Source: Streptomyces sp. LUP30
GTDB lineage: Bacteria; Actinomycetota; Actinomycetes; Streptomycetales; Streptomycetaceae
DNA length: 64,000 bases
Assembly (NCBI RefSeq): GCF_001746365.1
Contig: NZ_MJAJ01000018.1
Span: forward strand, 79,648 to 143,647
Direction of reading: 5' to 3'
In this document: in pieces, positions 1 to 9,700 of the stretch
Layout: the number at the start of each line of letters is the position of its first letter
Numbering within the stretch: position 1 is the first letter of the stretch
Made by a program: the position numbers and the translations under genes
The notes under the pieces: model-generated
Seen by the model: only the letters and a program-made list of their open reading frames with translations
The model's database searches: none
Told to the model about the DNA's origin: nothing

Positions 1-116
1 AAGCCCTCGCCGACCGGTGGGAGGTCCTGGGCCGCCTCCCCATCGGCAAGACGGTCGTCGCCGAACTGGACCTGCCGGGCTCGACCGGCCCGGACCGTCG
101 CGCTGACATGCCGTAA
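1..116 (+). CDS. C-terminal end of an RsbW-like ATP-binding protein (partial)
   Basis: An open frame (codons starting at 3, 6, and so on) runs in from the left edge and stops at TAA 114-116. The readable tail begins ALADRWEVLGRLPIGKTV and ends in RRADMP. The ALADRW...GKTV pattern is typical of the end of small Streptomyces histidine-kinase-like ATPases (RsbW/SpoIIAB type), where it follows the last ATP-lid motif. Too little is present to say more. The gene is on the same strand as the helicase operon but 60 bp upstream, so co-transcription is possible but not shown. Confidence 0.5.
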   Translation, partial: ALADRWEVLGRLPIGKTVVAELDLPGSTGPDRRADMP

Positions 117-176
117 GGCCCGTCTATAGGCTGGGCCGGGAACGGCATCGAGCGGCGGCGAAGGGCAGCGGGGAGC

Positions 177-1469
177 ATGACGGACCTGGAGGACAGCGCC
201 GACGGCCGGGGTGCCGGACGAAACCGGGAGGCAGGAGCCCGGGGGTACGCCGTGGCGGGGGACGTCGACGAGCCGGACGCGCTCCTCCTGCCGCTTGGCG
301 CGCCGCTCGAAATCGGGTCCGACGGCCGGCCGACCGGCGTGGAGCTGGAGCTCCCGGACGACGAGGACGAAGACGGCGGGGACTTCGGCGACTCCGACGG
401 CGGCTTCGCCCTGTTCCGGCCCGACAGCATCAGGATCCAGACGGAGAGCACCACGGTCGACCTGCTGCTGTCCCGGCTGAGGGAGGGCATGATCGACCTC
501 GCGCCGGACTTCCAGCGCAGGGCCGGGATCTGGAGTGACCGCGCGCAGAGCCGCCTGATCGAGTCGCTGCTGCTGCGCATCCCGATCTCCACCGTCTACA
601 TGGCCCAGGACGACGAGGACAAGTGGGCCGTGGTGGACGGCGTCCAGCGGCTCACCGCCATCGCGCGGTTCATGGAGCCGGGGCTCACCGGCCTCCGTCC
701 GCTGGTTCTGAGGGGCCTGGACTACCTGCGGGACTTCAATGGCAGCTCGTACCAGAACCTGACCGGGCGGCTGAAGATCCGGCTGCGCGAGACCCAGCTC
801 ACCGTGCACGTTCTGCAGCATGGCACCCCGGAGGCCGTCAAGTACAACGTGTTCTCCCGGATCAACACCGGCGGCACGCCTCTGACGCCGCAGGAGCTGC
901 GGCACGCGCTGGTGCGGGGGCCGGTCCGGGCGTTCCTCGCCGACCTGGCCAAGGATCCGGCGTTCGGTGAGGCCACCCGGTGGAGCGTGTCCGACGAACG
1001 GATGGCCGACCGGGAGATGGTGCTCCGCTTCCTCGCCTTCCGCGAGAGCATTCCGGCCAGGCACGAGGAGAAGGACTTCGGCAAGTTCCTCATCGACGCG
1101 ATGCAAAAGGTCAACGCGCTCACCGACGAGCGCCGGGAGCAGTTGGCGCGGGAGTTCCGGGTGGCCATGCGGTGCGCGCGTGACCTGTTCGGTGACCATG
1201 CCTTCCGCAAGTGGCGTGGAGGGAAGCGCAGTTCTCCCGCCATCAACAAGGCGCTGTTCGAGACGATCTCGGTCGAACTCGCGCTACTCGATGATCAGGA
1301 GCGAGCCAGGCTGGTAGCGTCTCGCGAGAAGGTGATCGACAGGTTCGTCGAGCTCATGGGCGACTGGGACTTCGACCGGTCGATCTCCGTGGGCACCGGG
1401 GGCCCGGCGAAGATCCGCACCAGATTCACTTACGTGGCACGACTGTTCCGAGGGGTGGCCGAACAGTGA
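177..1469 (+). CDS. DUF262 (GmrSD-type) domain protein, first gene of putative defence operon
   Basis: 430 aa. An acidic, low-complexity N-terminus (residues 1-80, many D/E between 60 and 75) precedes a DUF262 domain starting near residue 85. Visible family motifs are PDFQR (110-114) and the (D/E)GxQR-type motif as VDGVQR (153-158), which in the ParB/Srx-like fold of GmrS-type proteins binds nucleotide and supports NTP-driven DNA cleavage. Known DUF262 proteins such as GmrSD attack modified phage DNA; many act with partner genes. There is no C-terminal DUF1524 HNH motif, so this copy lacks the usual GmrD nuclease half. The ATG at 177 follows a purine-rich stretch (gcagcgggg). The stop overlaps the GTG of the next gene (GTGA, 1466-1469), implying translational coupling with the ATPase. 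Domain call firm; role in defence inferred. Confidence 0.8.
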   Translation: MTDLEDSADGRGAGRNREAGARGYAVAGDVDEPDALLLPLGAPLEIGSDGRPTGVELELPDDEDEDGGDFGDSDGGFALFRPDSIRIQTESTTVDLLLSRLREGMIDLAPDFQRRAGIWSDRAQSRLIESLLLRIPISTVYMAQDDEDKWAVVDGVQRLTAIARFMEPGLTGLRPLVLRGLDYLRDFNGSSYQNLTGRLKIRLRETQLTVHVLQHGTPEAVKYNVFSRINTGGTPLTPQELRHALVRGPVRAFLADLAKDPAFGEATRWSVSDERMADREMVLRFLAFRESIPARHEEKDFGKFLIDAMQKVNALTDERREQLAREFRVAMRCARDLFGDHAFRKWRGGKRSSPAINKALFETISVELALLDDQERARLVASREKVIDRFVELMGDWDFDRSISVGTGGPAKIRTRFTYVARLFRGVAEQ

Positions 1470-2653
1470 TCGACCGTCTGACGCTGCACAACTTCAAGGC
1501 GTTCCAGGACGCGTCACTGCCGCTGGGCCCCCTCACCCTCCTCACCGGACTCAACTCGTCCGGCAAGAGCAGCGTCCTCCAGTCGATCGCGCTGCTGCGC
1601 CAGTCATACGAGGCGGGCGACCTCGACGTCTCCCGGCTCCTGCCCGAGGCGCGACGGGCCGGATTCCTGGGCGAAGTCGGCAACCAGGGCTTCCTACTCA
1701 AGGGCGAACTCGTCGGACTCGGCACCGGGGACGACGTCCTGCACGAGGACTTCACCGAGGAAGAGCCGCTGATCGGACTCGGCGTAGACGAGGGGCCGTA
1801 CCACTACAGCTGGACCGTCGCGTACGAGGCCGAGCAGAACCTGCTGCCCCTGCGGGACGTGGAGTCGCCGCTCACCTCGGAGGGGGCCGCCGCCCCCACC
1901 GGACCCGAGGCCGTGACGCCCTCGTTCCTCACCGCTCCCTTCCAGTACCTGCACGCAGACCGGATCTCGCCCGCCGAGTTCTACCCGCGCGACCACCACG
2001 CCGTCATGGGCCGCGGCTTTCTCGGCGTACGTGGCGAACACACCGTCAACTTTCTGCGCATCCACGCCAGTGACACGGTCCCGGCAGGCCCGTTGCGCCA
2101 TCCGGGGGCCGAGTCGGACCAGTTGCGCCACCAGGTCGCCGCCTGGATGGGCGATCTCTGCCCCGGCGTGGACATCGAGGCGGAGGCCATCAAGGGCGCC
2201 GATGCGGTGAGCCTCTCGTACGGGTTCCAGGGCTCGCTCGGCGCCACCAAGCGGCGCCGTCCCAGTAACGTCGGATTCGGCCTCACCTACGTCCTGCCGA
2301 TCGTGGTCGCCTGCCTCACCGCCCGGCCCGGCTCCCTGGTCCTCCTGGAGAACCCGGAGGCGCATCTCCACCCGATGGGGCAGACCCGGATGGCGGAGCT
2401 GGCCGCGGCGACCGCCGCGCAGGGCGCCCAGGTGATCATGGAGACGCACAGCGACCACGTCGTCAACGGGGTGCGGCTCGCGGTGAAGAAGGGGCGGATC
2501 ACGCCCGGCCAGGCGGTGTTCCACTACTTCCGTGGGGACGGCACCGGCGTGGAGGTCGTCAGCCCGCAGGTCAACGCGGACGGCAAGCTCGATCAGTGGC
2601 CCGCCGGATTCTTCGACGAGTTCGAGAACACGCTCGACCAGCTCATCGGCTGA
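1466..2653 (+). CDS. AAA ATPase with DUF3696 C-terminus
   Basis: 395 aa, GTG start overlapping the DUF262 stop by 4 nt. The N-terminus has the LTLHNFKAFQ opening of OLD/RecF/SMC-like ATPases and a Walker A GLNSSGKS (28-35). Near the C-terminus lie a Walker B-like LVLLENPE (about 291-298), followed by AHLHPMGQ, and the switch-histidine motif METHSDH (about 325-331). The last 60 residues match the pattern of DUF3696, which ends many such predicted ATPases. No TOPRIM nuclease domain is evident, so this is an ATPase without the nuclease half found in OLD or GajA proteins. It likely senses or powers the activity of its coupled DUF262 partner. ATPase call is firm; its partner and trigger are inferred from the overlap. 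Confidence 0.85.
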   Translation: MIDRLTLHNFKAFQDASLPLGPLTLLTGLNSSGKSSVLQSIALLRQSYEAGDLDVSRLLPEARRAGFLGEVGNQGFLLKGELVGLGTGDDVLHEDFTEEEPLIGLGVDEGPYHYSWTVAYEAEQNLLPLRDVESPLTSEGAAAPTGPEAVTPSFLTAPFQYLHADRISPAEFYPRDHHAVMGRGFLGVRGEHTVNFLRIHASDTVPAGPLRHPGAESDQLRHQVAAWMGDLCPGVDIEAEAIKGADAVSLSYGFQGSLGATKRRRPSNVGFGLTYVLPIVVACLTARPGSLVLLENPEAHLHPMGQTRMAELAAATAAQGAQVIMETHSDHVVNGVRLAVKKGRITPGQAVFHYFRGDGTGVEVVSPQVNADGKLDQWPAGFFDEFENTLDQLIG

Positions 2654-2683
2654 CACTGCACGGATCGTGGCGGAGGGGGACAC

Positions 2684-3649
2684 ATGCCGCACCTGTTTCT
2701 GAACGAGAGGTCCTGCGGAATCACAGCCGACCCGGACCGGGTCAACCGTGCCATGAACGAGATGGTCGCGGCCGTACTCGCCATGGCCCGTGCGGACCGG
2801 AAGGGCACGGCGCTGATCACCCACGCGGCCAGCCTGCTGGTGTTGGAACTCGCTCGCGGGCACTCGATCAGCAAGTGGATGGGCGCCCCGGGAACCGACA
2901 GGGATGCACGGGTGCTTCTGAAAGGACTCGATGACAAGTCGCCTTTCAGGACGGTCTTTCCCGAAGGCGAGACCTACTCCGGCCTCGAATACCGGCACGG
3001 CGGTGAGGCCGTGGAAGGGTTGGGCTGGGCGCATGAGCTGGGCGGAATCGGTATCTCCCTGCCTCTGGAAACGCGCTGGGACGTGGACCGGATCACCCTC
3101 GAACGGGAGGAACTCCTCGACGACGAGGACGGCGGTTCGGCGCTCACCGAGGTCGAGGTCCGGCACGCCGCACGCGCCGAGCACGTCGACACCCACCTGC
3201 CGTGGATCCGGCGTGGAGCGGACTCCGCCCGGCATAAGGCCGTCGAAGGCCTGCGGTCCGGCACCGAACTGTGGGGCCTGAAGTCGGACCTCTTCCCGCT
3301 CCTCCAGTTCACCCGCCAGGCCGAGCAGCACTTCGCCGAACTCCCCGAGGTGTGGGTGCGGCCGGTGGGCGAGCGGCTCGGAGAACTCCAGGACGCCGTC
3401 AGCGACTGGGACCCGCGACAGCGGCCCATCTCGCCCCAGTGGCGTTCCTATGTCCGCACTGAGTTCGAGTCCCGCCGACGTTACTGCTGGTTCCCCGAGG
3501 ACGACGGCAAGCAGGAGCTGTTCGACTGGCACTGCGAGTTCCTGCCGAAGCCGGGCCGTATGCACTTCCGGCTGCTCCACGACGAGCGCACCCTGCGCAT
3601 CGCGTACGTCGGGCGGAAACTCGGCAAGGGAGGGGCCCCGATACCGTAG
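2684..3649 (+). CDS. unrecognised 321-aa protein of the helicase operon
   Basis: 321 aa beginning MPHLFLNERSCGI, with a GGAGGGG ribosome-binding site just upstream of ATG 2684 and 30 bp after the ATPase gene. I do not recognise a domain. It is soluble-looking, acidic in the middle (LLDDEDGGS), rich in Trp and Arg toward the C-terminus (WRSYVRTEFESRRRYCWFPED), and has no signal peptide or membrane segment. Its place between an ATPase and a giant helicase in a compact operon suggests a dedicated subunit, for instance a target-recognition or adaptor protein, but nothing in the sequence proves this. Codon usage resembles that of the neighbouring genes. Confidence 0.7.
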   Translation: MPHLFLNERSCGITADPDRVNRAMNEMVAAVLAMARADRKGTALITHAASLLVLELARGHSISKWMGAPGTDRDARVLLKGLDDKSPFRTVFPEGETYSGLEYRHGGEAVEGLGWAHELGGIGISLPLETRWDVDRITLEREELLDDEDGGSALTEVEVRHAARAEHVDTHLPWIRRGADSARHKAVEGLRSGTELWGLKSDLFPLLQFTRQAEQHFAELPEVWVRPVGERLGELQDAVSDWDPRQRPISPQWRSYVRTEFESRRRYCWFPEDDGKQELFDWHCEFLPKPGRMHFRLLHDERTLRIAYVGRKLGKGGAPIP

Positions 3650-3701
3650 ACCCTCGAACCGGTCACGACCGGCCCCACCAGCACCAAGAAGGAGCGCGCG
3701 C

Positions 3702-6700
3702 GTGCGTCCCACCCTCGCCGCCGACCAGGTACGGGACAGTCTGAGCCAGTACCTCGCGACGACGTACGCGCTGGCCGACGAGAGCACGCGTCGGGCCCTG
3801 GAGAACTTCCTCGGCGACCCCGAGGACGGCATCTTCCGCGGCCCCTACCTCCGGGTCCGCACACCCTTCCGGCCCGCCGACGGCACGGACTGGAAGCGGC
3901 ACCTGACCTGGTACCCCGACCTGACCCCGTACCGGCACCAGGAGCAGGCCTGGGAACGGCTGTCCACACTGCACGGTCCGGCGCGGCCCACCCTCGTCAC
4001 CACGGGCACCGGCTCCGGGAAGACCGAGTCGTTCCTGATTCCGCTGCTCGACCACTGCTACCGCGCACGGCAGGCCGGCCGGGAGGGCGTCAAAGCGATC
4101 CTGCTCTACCCCATGAACGCCCTCGCCACCGACCAGGCCCACCGCATCGGCGAGCGGCTCGGCGACCCCAATGACACCCGGCTGCGCGACGCGGGCGTAC
4201 GGGCCGCGCTCTACATCGGCGACACACCGTCGCAGGAGTTCAAGCAGGCCAACCCGACGATCACCGTCGACCGGGACGAGATCCGGCGCACCGTACCGGA
4301 CATCCTGATCACCAACTACAAGATGCTCGACCTCCTCCTGCAGCGGCCCGAGGACCGGCGGCTGTGGCAGGACCCGGCGCTCGCGTACGTCGTCCTCGAC
4401 GAGTTCCACACCTACGACGGCGCCCAGGGCACGGACGTCGCGATGCTGCTGCGCCGCCTGGGGTCGGTCACCGGGCTCGCCGAACCCGGCCGCCCACTGG
4501 GGCCGGTCTGCCCCGTCGCCACCTCCGCCACACTTGGCGAGAACGGCGCAGGCAACAGCCGGGTGGGAATGAGGGAAGTCGCCGAGCAGGTCTTCGGCGT
4601 ACCGTTCCCGCCCGACGCTGTCGTGGGCGAGGACCGGCGCTCCACCAAGGACTTCACCGGCGAGAGCGACTTCAGCCTGCCGTTCCCCTCGCCCGAGGAG
4701 GTCGACGCCCTCGGCGACCCCACCCGTGACGCGGGTGCCATGGACGACCTCGTGGCCAAGTTCACCAGCCTGAGCGGACCGACTCCCGAGGAGCTCGGGG
4801 CCGTGCTGCGCCGCCACCGGCTGACCGCGGCCGTCCTGGAGATCCTCGACGGCACCCCGAAGACCCTCGCCGAGATCACCGAGGTACTGCCCCGCTACGC
4901 CTACCACTGGGGCGTGGCCGTCCAGCAACGCCCGCGTCTCGCCGCCCGCGCCCTCGCCCGCTACGTCGCCCTCCTGTCGTACGCCCGCGACCCGGAGCAC
5001 CCCGGACGGCCGTTGCTGTCCATCGAGATCCACCACTGGGTGCGCTCCGTCTCCCGCGTGCTGCGCGGCATCGGCGTGGCGCGCGCCGAGTTCCGCTGGG
5101 ACGACGAACGCGTGACCTCCCGCGGAGCCCTGACCCACAAGGACCCGGGTCCGGCCGCCCGGCGCTCCCCGTACGACGGGGAGGAGCCCGCCGTACCGCT
5201 CGATGCCGCCGAGCAGGCCGCCGTTCCCGCCGACGACAGCGCACCACCGCCCGCCGAGGTCTTCCTGCCGGCCGTGTTCTGCCGAGAGTGCGGACGCTCC
5301 GGCTGGGCCGCGTACTCACCCGAGGTCGACCCCGCCGAACTCGACCTGAACGCCACGAAAATCCGCCGCGCCTCGGTCGGGCGCGACAAACGCCGGGTGC
5401 GCAACATGATCGCCGCGACCCCGCGGGAAGTGCACCAGGCGGCATACGGAGCCGGACCCGAACGCCGGCGCGGCGGATCCACCGTCATGGTCCTGGAAGG
5501 CAGCGGTGGACGGCTGCGGCCCCTGTCACCCGAGACCGACTTCACCGACGCGGAAGATCCGGAAGGCGCGGACGGGCCGCGCCGGCCACGGGCCCTGCAC
5601 AACGCCGCGTTCGTCCACGTCGACCTCTCGGGCGACCGGGCCGCCGAACGCGACCAGTGCCCCGCCTGCCACACCGCCAACTCCATCCGCTACCTCGGCA
5701 CCGGCCTCGCCGCGCTCGCCGCCGCCGCCATCACCCAGCTCTTCACCGGCGGCGAACTCGACAGGAACCTCAAGGAGAACAAGACCCTCCTCTTCAACGA
5801 CTCCGTCCAGGACGCCGCCCACCGAGCCGGATACGTCGCCAGCCGCTCCTACACGTTCTCGCTGCGCGCCCTCCTCGCCAGCCGCATCGACGAGAACGAA
5901 CCGATCCCCCTGAACGACCTGGCCGCCGACCTGATAGAGGACGTCGTCGACAGCAAGGCCGTGCAGGCCGCCGTCATCCCGCCGGACCTGCACCCGGTGC
6001 GCGGCGTGGACACGCTGCTGTCCGGCCGCAGCCGTGGCTCCCGGCCCACGTGGGAACTGATCGCGCAGCGCCTGGCGTTCGCCACCGTCATGGAGTTCGG
6101 CCTGCGGTCCCGGCAGGGCCGCACCCTGGAGCTCACCCGCACGGTCGCCGCCGACGTGCCCCTGACGGACCCCGATGCCGTGGCGGACCTCGTACGGGAG
6201 CTCCTGCTCACCACACCCGGAGAGATCGCCTTCGCGGACGGGTCGGTCGCCGGGCCCGACCAGTACGTCGGATTCGTGCGCGGTCTGCTGGAACGCATGC
6301 GCATCCGGGGTGCCGTCCGGCACGCCTGGCTGGACCCCTGGCTGGACCAGGCCGGGGTGCGCCGGTGGGCGATCTGGGGCGGGCGCGAGCCCGGGATGCC
6401 CGCCTTCCCACGGGGCGTGTCCGCGCCCGCCTTCCTGCTCGGTACGCCGAAGCAGGGCAGCGAGGACTTCGACGTGCTCACCGGCCGCCTCGGCTGGTAC
6501 CAGGACTGGGCCGTGCGCGCCCTCGGCCTGCGACCGGAGACAGCCGCCGTCTTCCTGTCCCGGCTGCTGCCCGCGCTCGTCGACCTGGGCGTCGTCTCGG
6601 TACGCACCGCGCTCGACGGCGCCACCCGCGTCTACGGCCTCCAGCCCGGCCACATCCAGGTCCGCAAACTCGCCGACGACACCGTTCCCGACGCCACCGC

Positions 6701-9700
6701 GCACTGTCCGCAGTGCTTCTGGGAACAGACCGTCCATCCCGACCTCGCCGACCAGTGGCACGGCCTGCCCTGCCCCCGCTACCGCTGCGACGGCATCCTG
6801 AACACCGGCCGCGATCTGGACAGCGGACTGCGCCAGCGGGACTTCACCGACGACTTCTACCGGCGCATGTACCGCGAGGCCGGTGTCTTCACCATCAACA
6901 CCGCCGAACACACCGGCGCCCTCAGCCGGGCCCGGCGTGAGGCGGTGGAGAAGGCGTTCCGGGACGGTATCGACGTCCACTACGCCAACCCCCAGGTGCT
7001 GTCCTGCACCCCCACCCTCGAACTCGGCATCGACATCGGTGACCTCTCCGCCGTCGTCCTGGCCTCCCTGCCCAAGGGCCCGGCCAACTACATCCAGCGC
7101 GTCGGACGGGCCGGCCGCGCCACCGGCAACGCCTACCTGCTGACCATGGTCGACCGGGGCCCGCGCGACCGTTACTACCTCGAAGAACCCCGGCTCATGA
7201 TCGCCGGGGACGTCCTGCCGCCAGGCTGCTACCTGTCCGCCGCCGAGATCCTGCGCCGCCAGTACCTGGCCCACCTCCTCGACCTCGCGGGCGCCGGACG
7301 GCTCACCGCTCCCGACGGGACGCCCCTGCGGCCACTGCCGGCACGCGCCACCGAACTGTTCGGAACGTCGGCCTGGCAGGCCGAGTTCACCGAAGCCGCC
7401 CTCGCCGACGGCCCTCGGCTCGTACGAGACTTTCTGGACCTCTTCCCGTCGTACGACGAGACCCGTGGCACCGGCGTCGACCCGCAGGCCCGCGCGGCCC
7501 TCGTCACCTACGCCACCGACCCGGGCGAGGAGGGACTCGGCGGTGCCCTGGAATCGGCGCGCCGACGCTGGGAGGACCGCCGCGCCGAACTCCAGCGCCG
7601 GACCGAGGCCATCGACCAGGCGCACGGACTGCTCGTCGCAGGCGACCCCGACCACGAACGGCAGGGCCGTGAACTGCGTGCCGAACGCCGCGACGTGGCA
7701 CGTGTCGCCCGCGACATCGCCCGTACCACCGCGCACGGGGCGCTCGTCGATCTCGGTCTGCTGCCCAACTACAGCCTGATCGACTCCGCCACCGAACTCG
7801 AAGCCACTCTCACCTGGACCGAGAAGACCGCCGACGGCCGGCGCGAGAACCACAACAAGACCATCCCCCACCGCCGTCCCGCCCGCCTCGCCCTCACCGA
7901 GTTCGCGCCCGGAAACCACTACTACGCGCAGGGCTACAAGCACCGCGTCACCGGACTGGACATCGGCAGCCCCGGCCGCCCGGCCTGGCTCTGGTGGCGG
8001 ATCTGCCCCGACTGCGGCCACGTCCGCACCCACCGGGCCGAACAGGACGCCTCACTCTGCCCACGCTGCCGCTCCGCGGCCATCGGAGACGTCGGCTGCC
8101 TGCACAAGGTGCTCGTACCGCGCCGCGTCACTGCCCGGGACGAACGCGACGACGTCCGCGTACGCGACGACAGCGACGAACGGGAGCGACGGCACTACAC
8201 CGTCGTCCCCGCCGTCGACATCGACGCGCGCGATGTCGAAGTGGCCTGGAAACACCAACACGTCACCTTTGGCTGGGAGTTCACTCGCCAGGCGCACATC
8301 CGCCACATCAACGTCGGAGCCGCCCGGGTGGACGGCGGCACCGACACGGCCTTCGCCGGGCGGGAGATCCGCCTCAACCCCTTCTGGGTGTGCGACGCGT
8401 GCGGCTTCGCCGACCCGGACGGCGGACCCGCCGCGCACGACGCGGGCGACACGTCCGCGGCCGCCAAGTACCACCGGCCCTGGTGCCCCAGGCGTCGTGC
8501 CGACGCCGCCACCGCCCGACGGGGCGAACGGGTCCTGCTCGCCCACGAACTGCGCACCGACGCCCTGCGCATCCTCATCCCCGCCGTCACCGCGTACACC
8601 CAGGAACGCCTCGCGTCCTTCAAGGCGCTGCTGCTGGCCGGGATCGCCCGCAGCTACGGCGGCGACCCCGACCACCTCGCCGTCGTCACCGACTCCATGC
8701 CCGACGAGGGCGGCGAGGCAGCGCACCGCCGCCACTTTCTGGTGCTCTACGACACCCTCCCCGGCGGCACGGGGTATCTGCACCGCCTCTCCGGCCGGGA
8801 CGGGCTCAAGGGCGTCCTGGAGGACGCGCGTGAGGTCGTCGAGACCTGCGTGTGCGTGACGCAGGGCCGGACCGCCTGCCACCGCTGCCTGCTGCGGCAC
8901 GTCACCGACAGCGAGTACGAACTGGTCTCCCGCGAGCACGCCCTGGACATGCTGGGCGACCTGTTCGGCCGGACCGCCGACGGGTGGAGCGTCGAACCGG
9001 TCGCCACCACGCGGGACATCACCCTCGTCCACCAGGTGGAGAGCGAACTGGAGGCCCTCTTCCGGCGCGGGCTGCTGGAGTGGGCCGAGCGCGTGGCCGA
9101 TGTCAGCGTGCGCACCGCGCTCACCGCCGACGGCACCAGGGACACCACCCTGCGCTTCACCGCACCAGACGGAACCGTCCGCGGCTGGCGGATGGAGACC
9201 CAGACCCCGCTCGGCTTCACCCGGCCGGACGTGGTCTTCCGGAGCACCGACGACGACCGCCGCGTCGCCGTCTACCTCGACGGGTACCGCTACCACGCGA
9301 GCCCCGCGCACCTCACCGCCGAGGAGGACACGGCCAAGCGCACCCGGCTGCGCACCGAGGGCTGGCAGGTCTTCCAGCTCACTTGGGACGACGTACGGGC
9401 CTGGACCGGGCAGGCCAGGCCGCCCGCCGATCCCGCGTGGAAGCCGTACCCGAACACGGCGCAGAAGGCCGCCATGGACGTCCACCGACGCATGCACGCC
9501 GGAGACACCCGCGACCTGCCGCGCCTGATGTGGGCCAACCCGGTGGACACACTGATCGGCTACCTCACCGACCCCGACCCCGGCCTGTGGCGGCGGCGCA
9601 CCCAGAGCACGCTCGCCGGCTTCGCCGCCGTGTCGGCGACCAGCAGGGCCCTGGCCGACGGCGAGGACATCGCACGCAGGATCGGCGAGGCGCTGCACGG

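Noticed and set aside
1694..3832. 712-aa open frame on the minus strand
   Set aside because: Antisense shadow of three well-supported genes; composition reflects the third-position G+C of the true frames.
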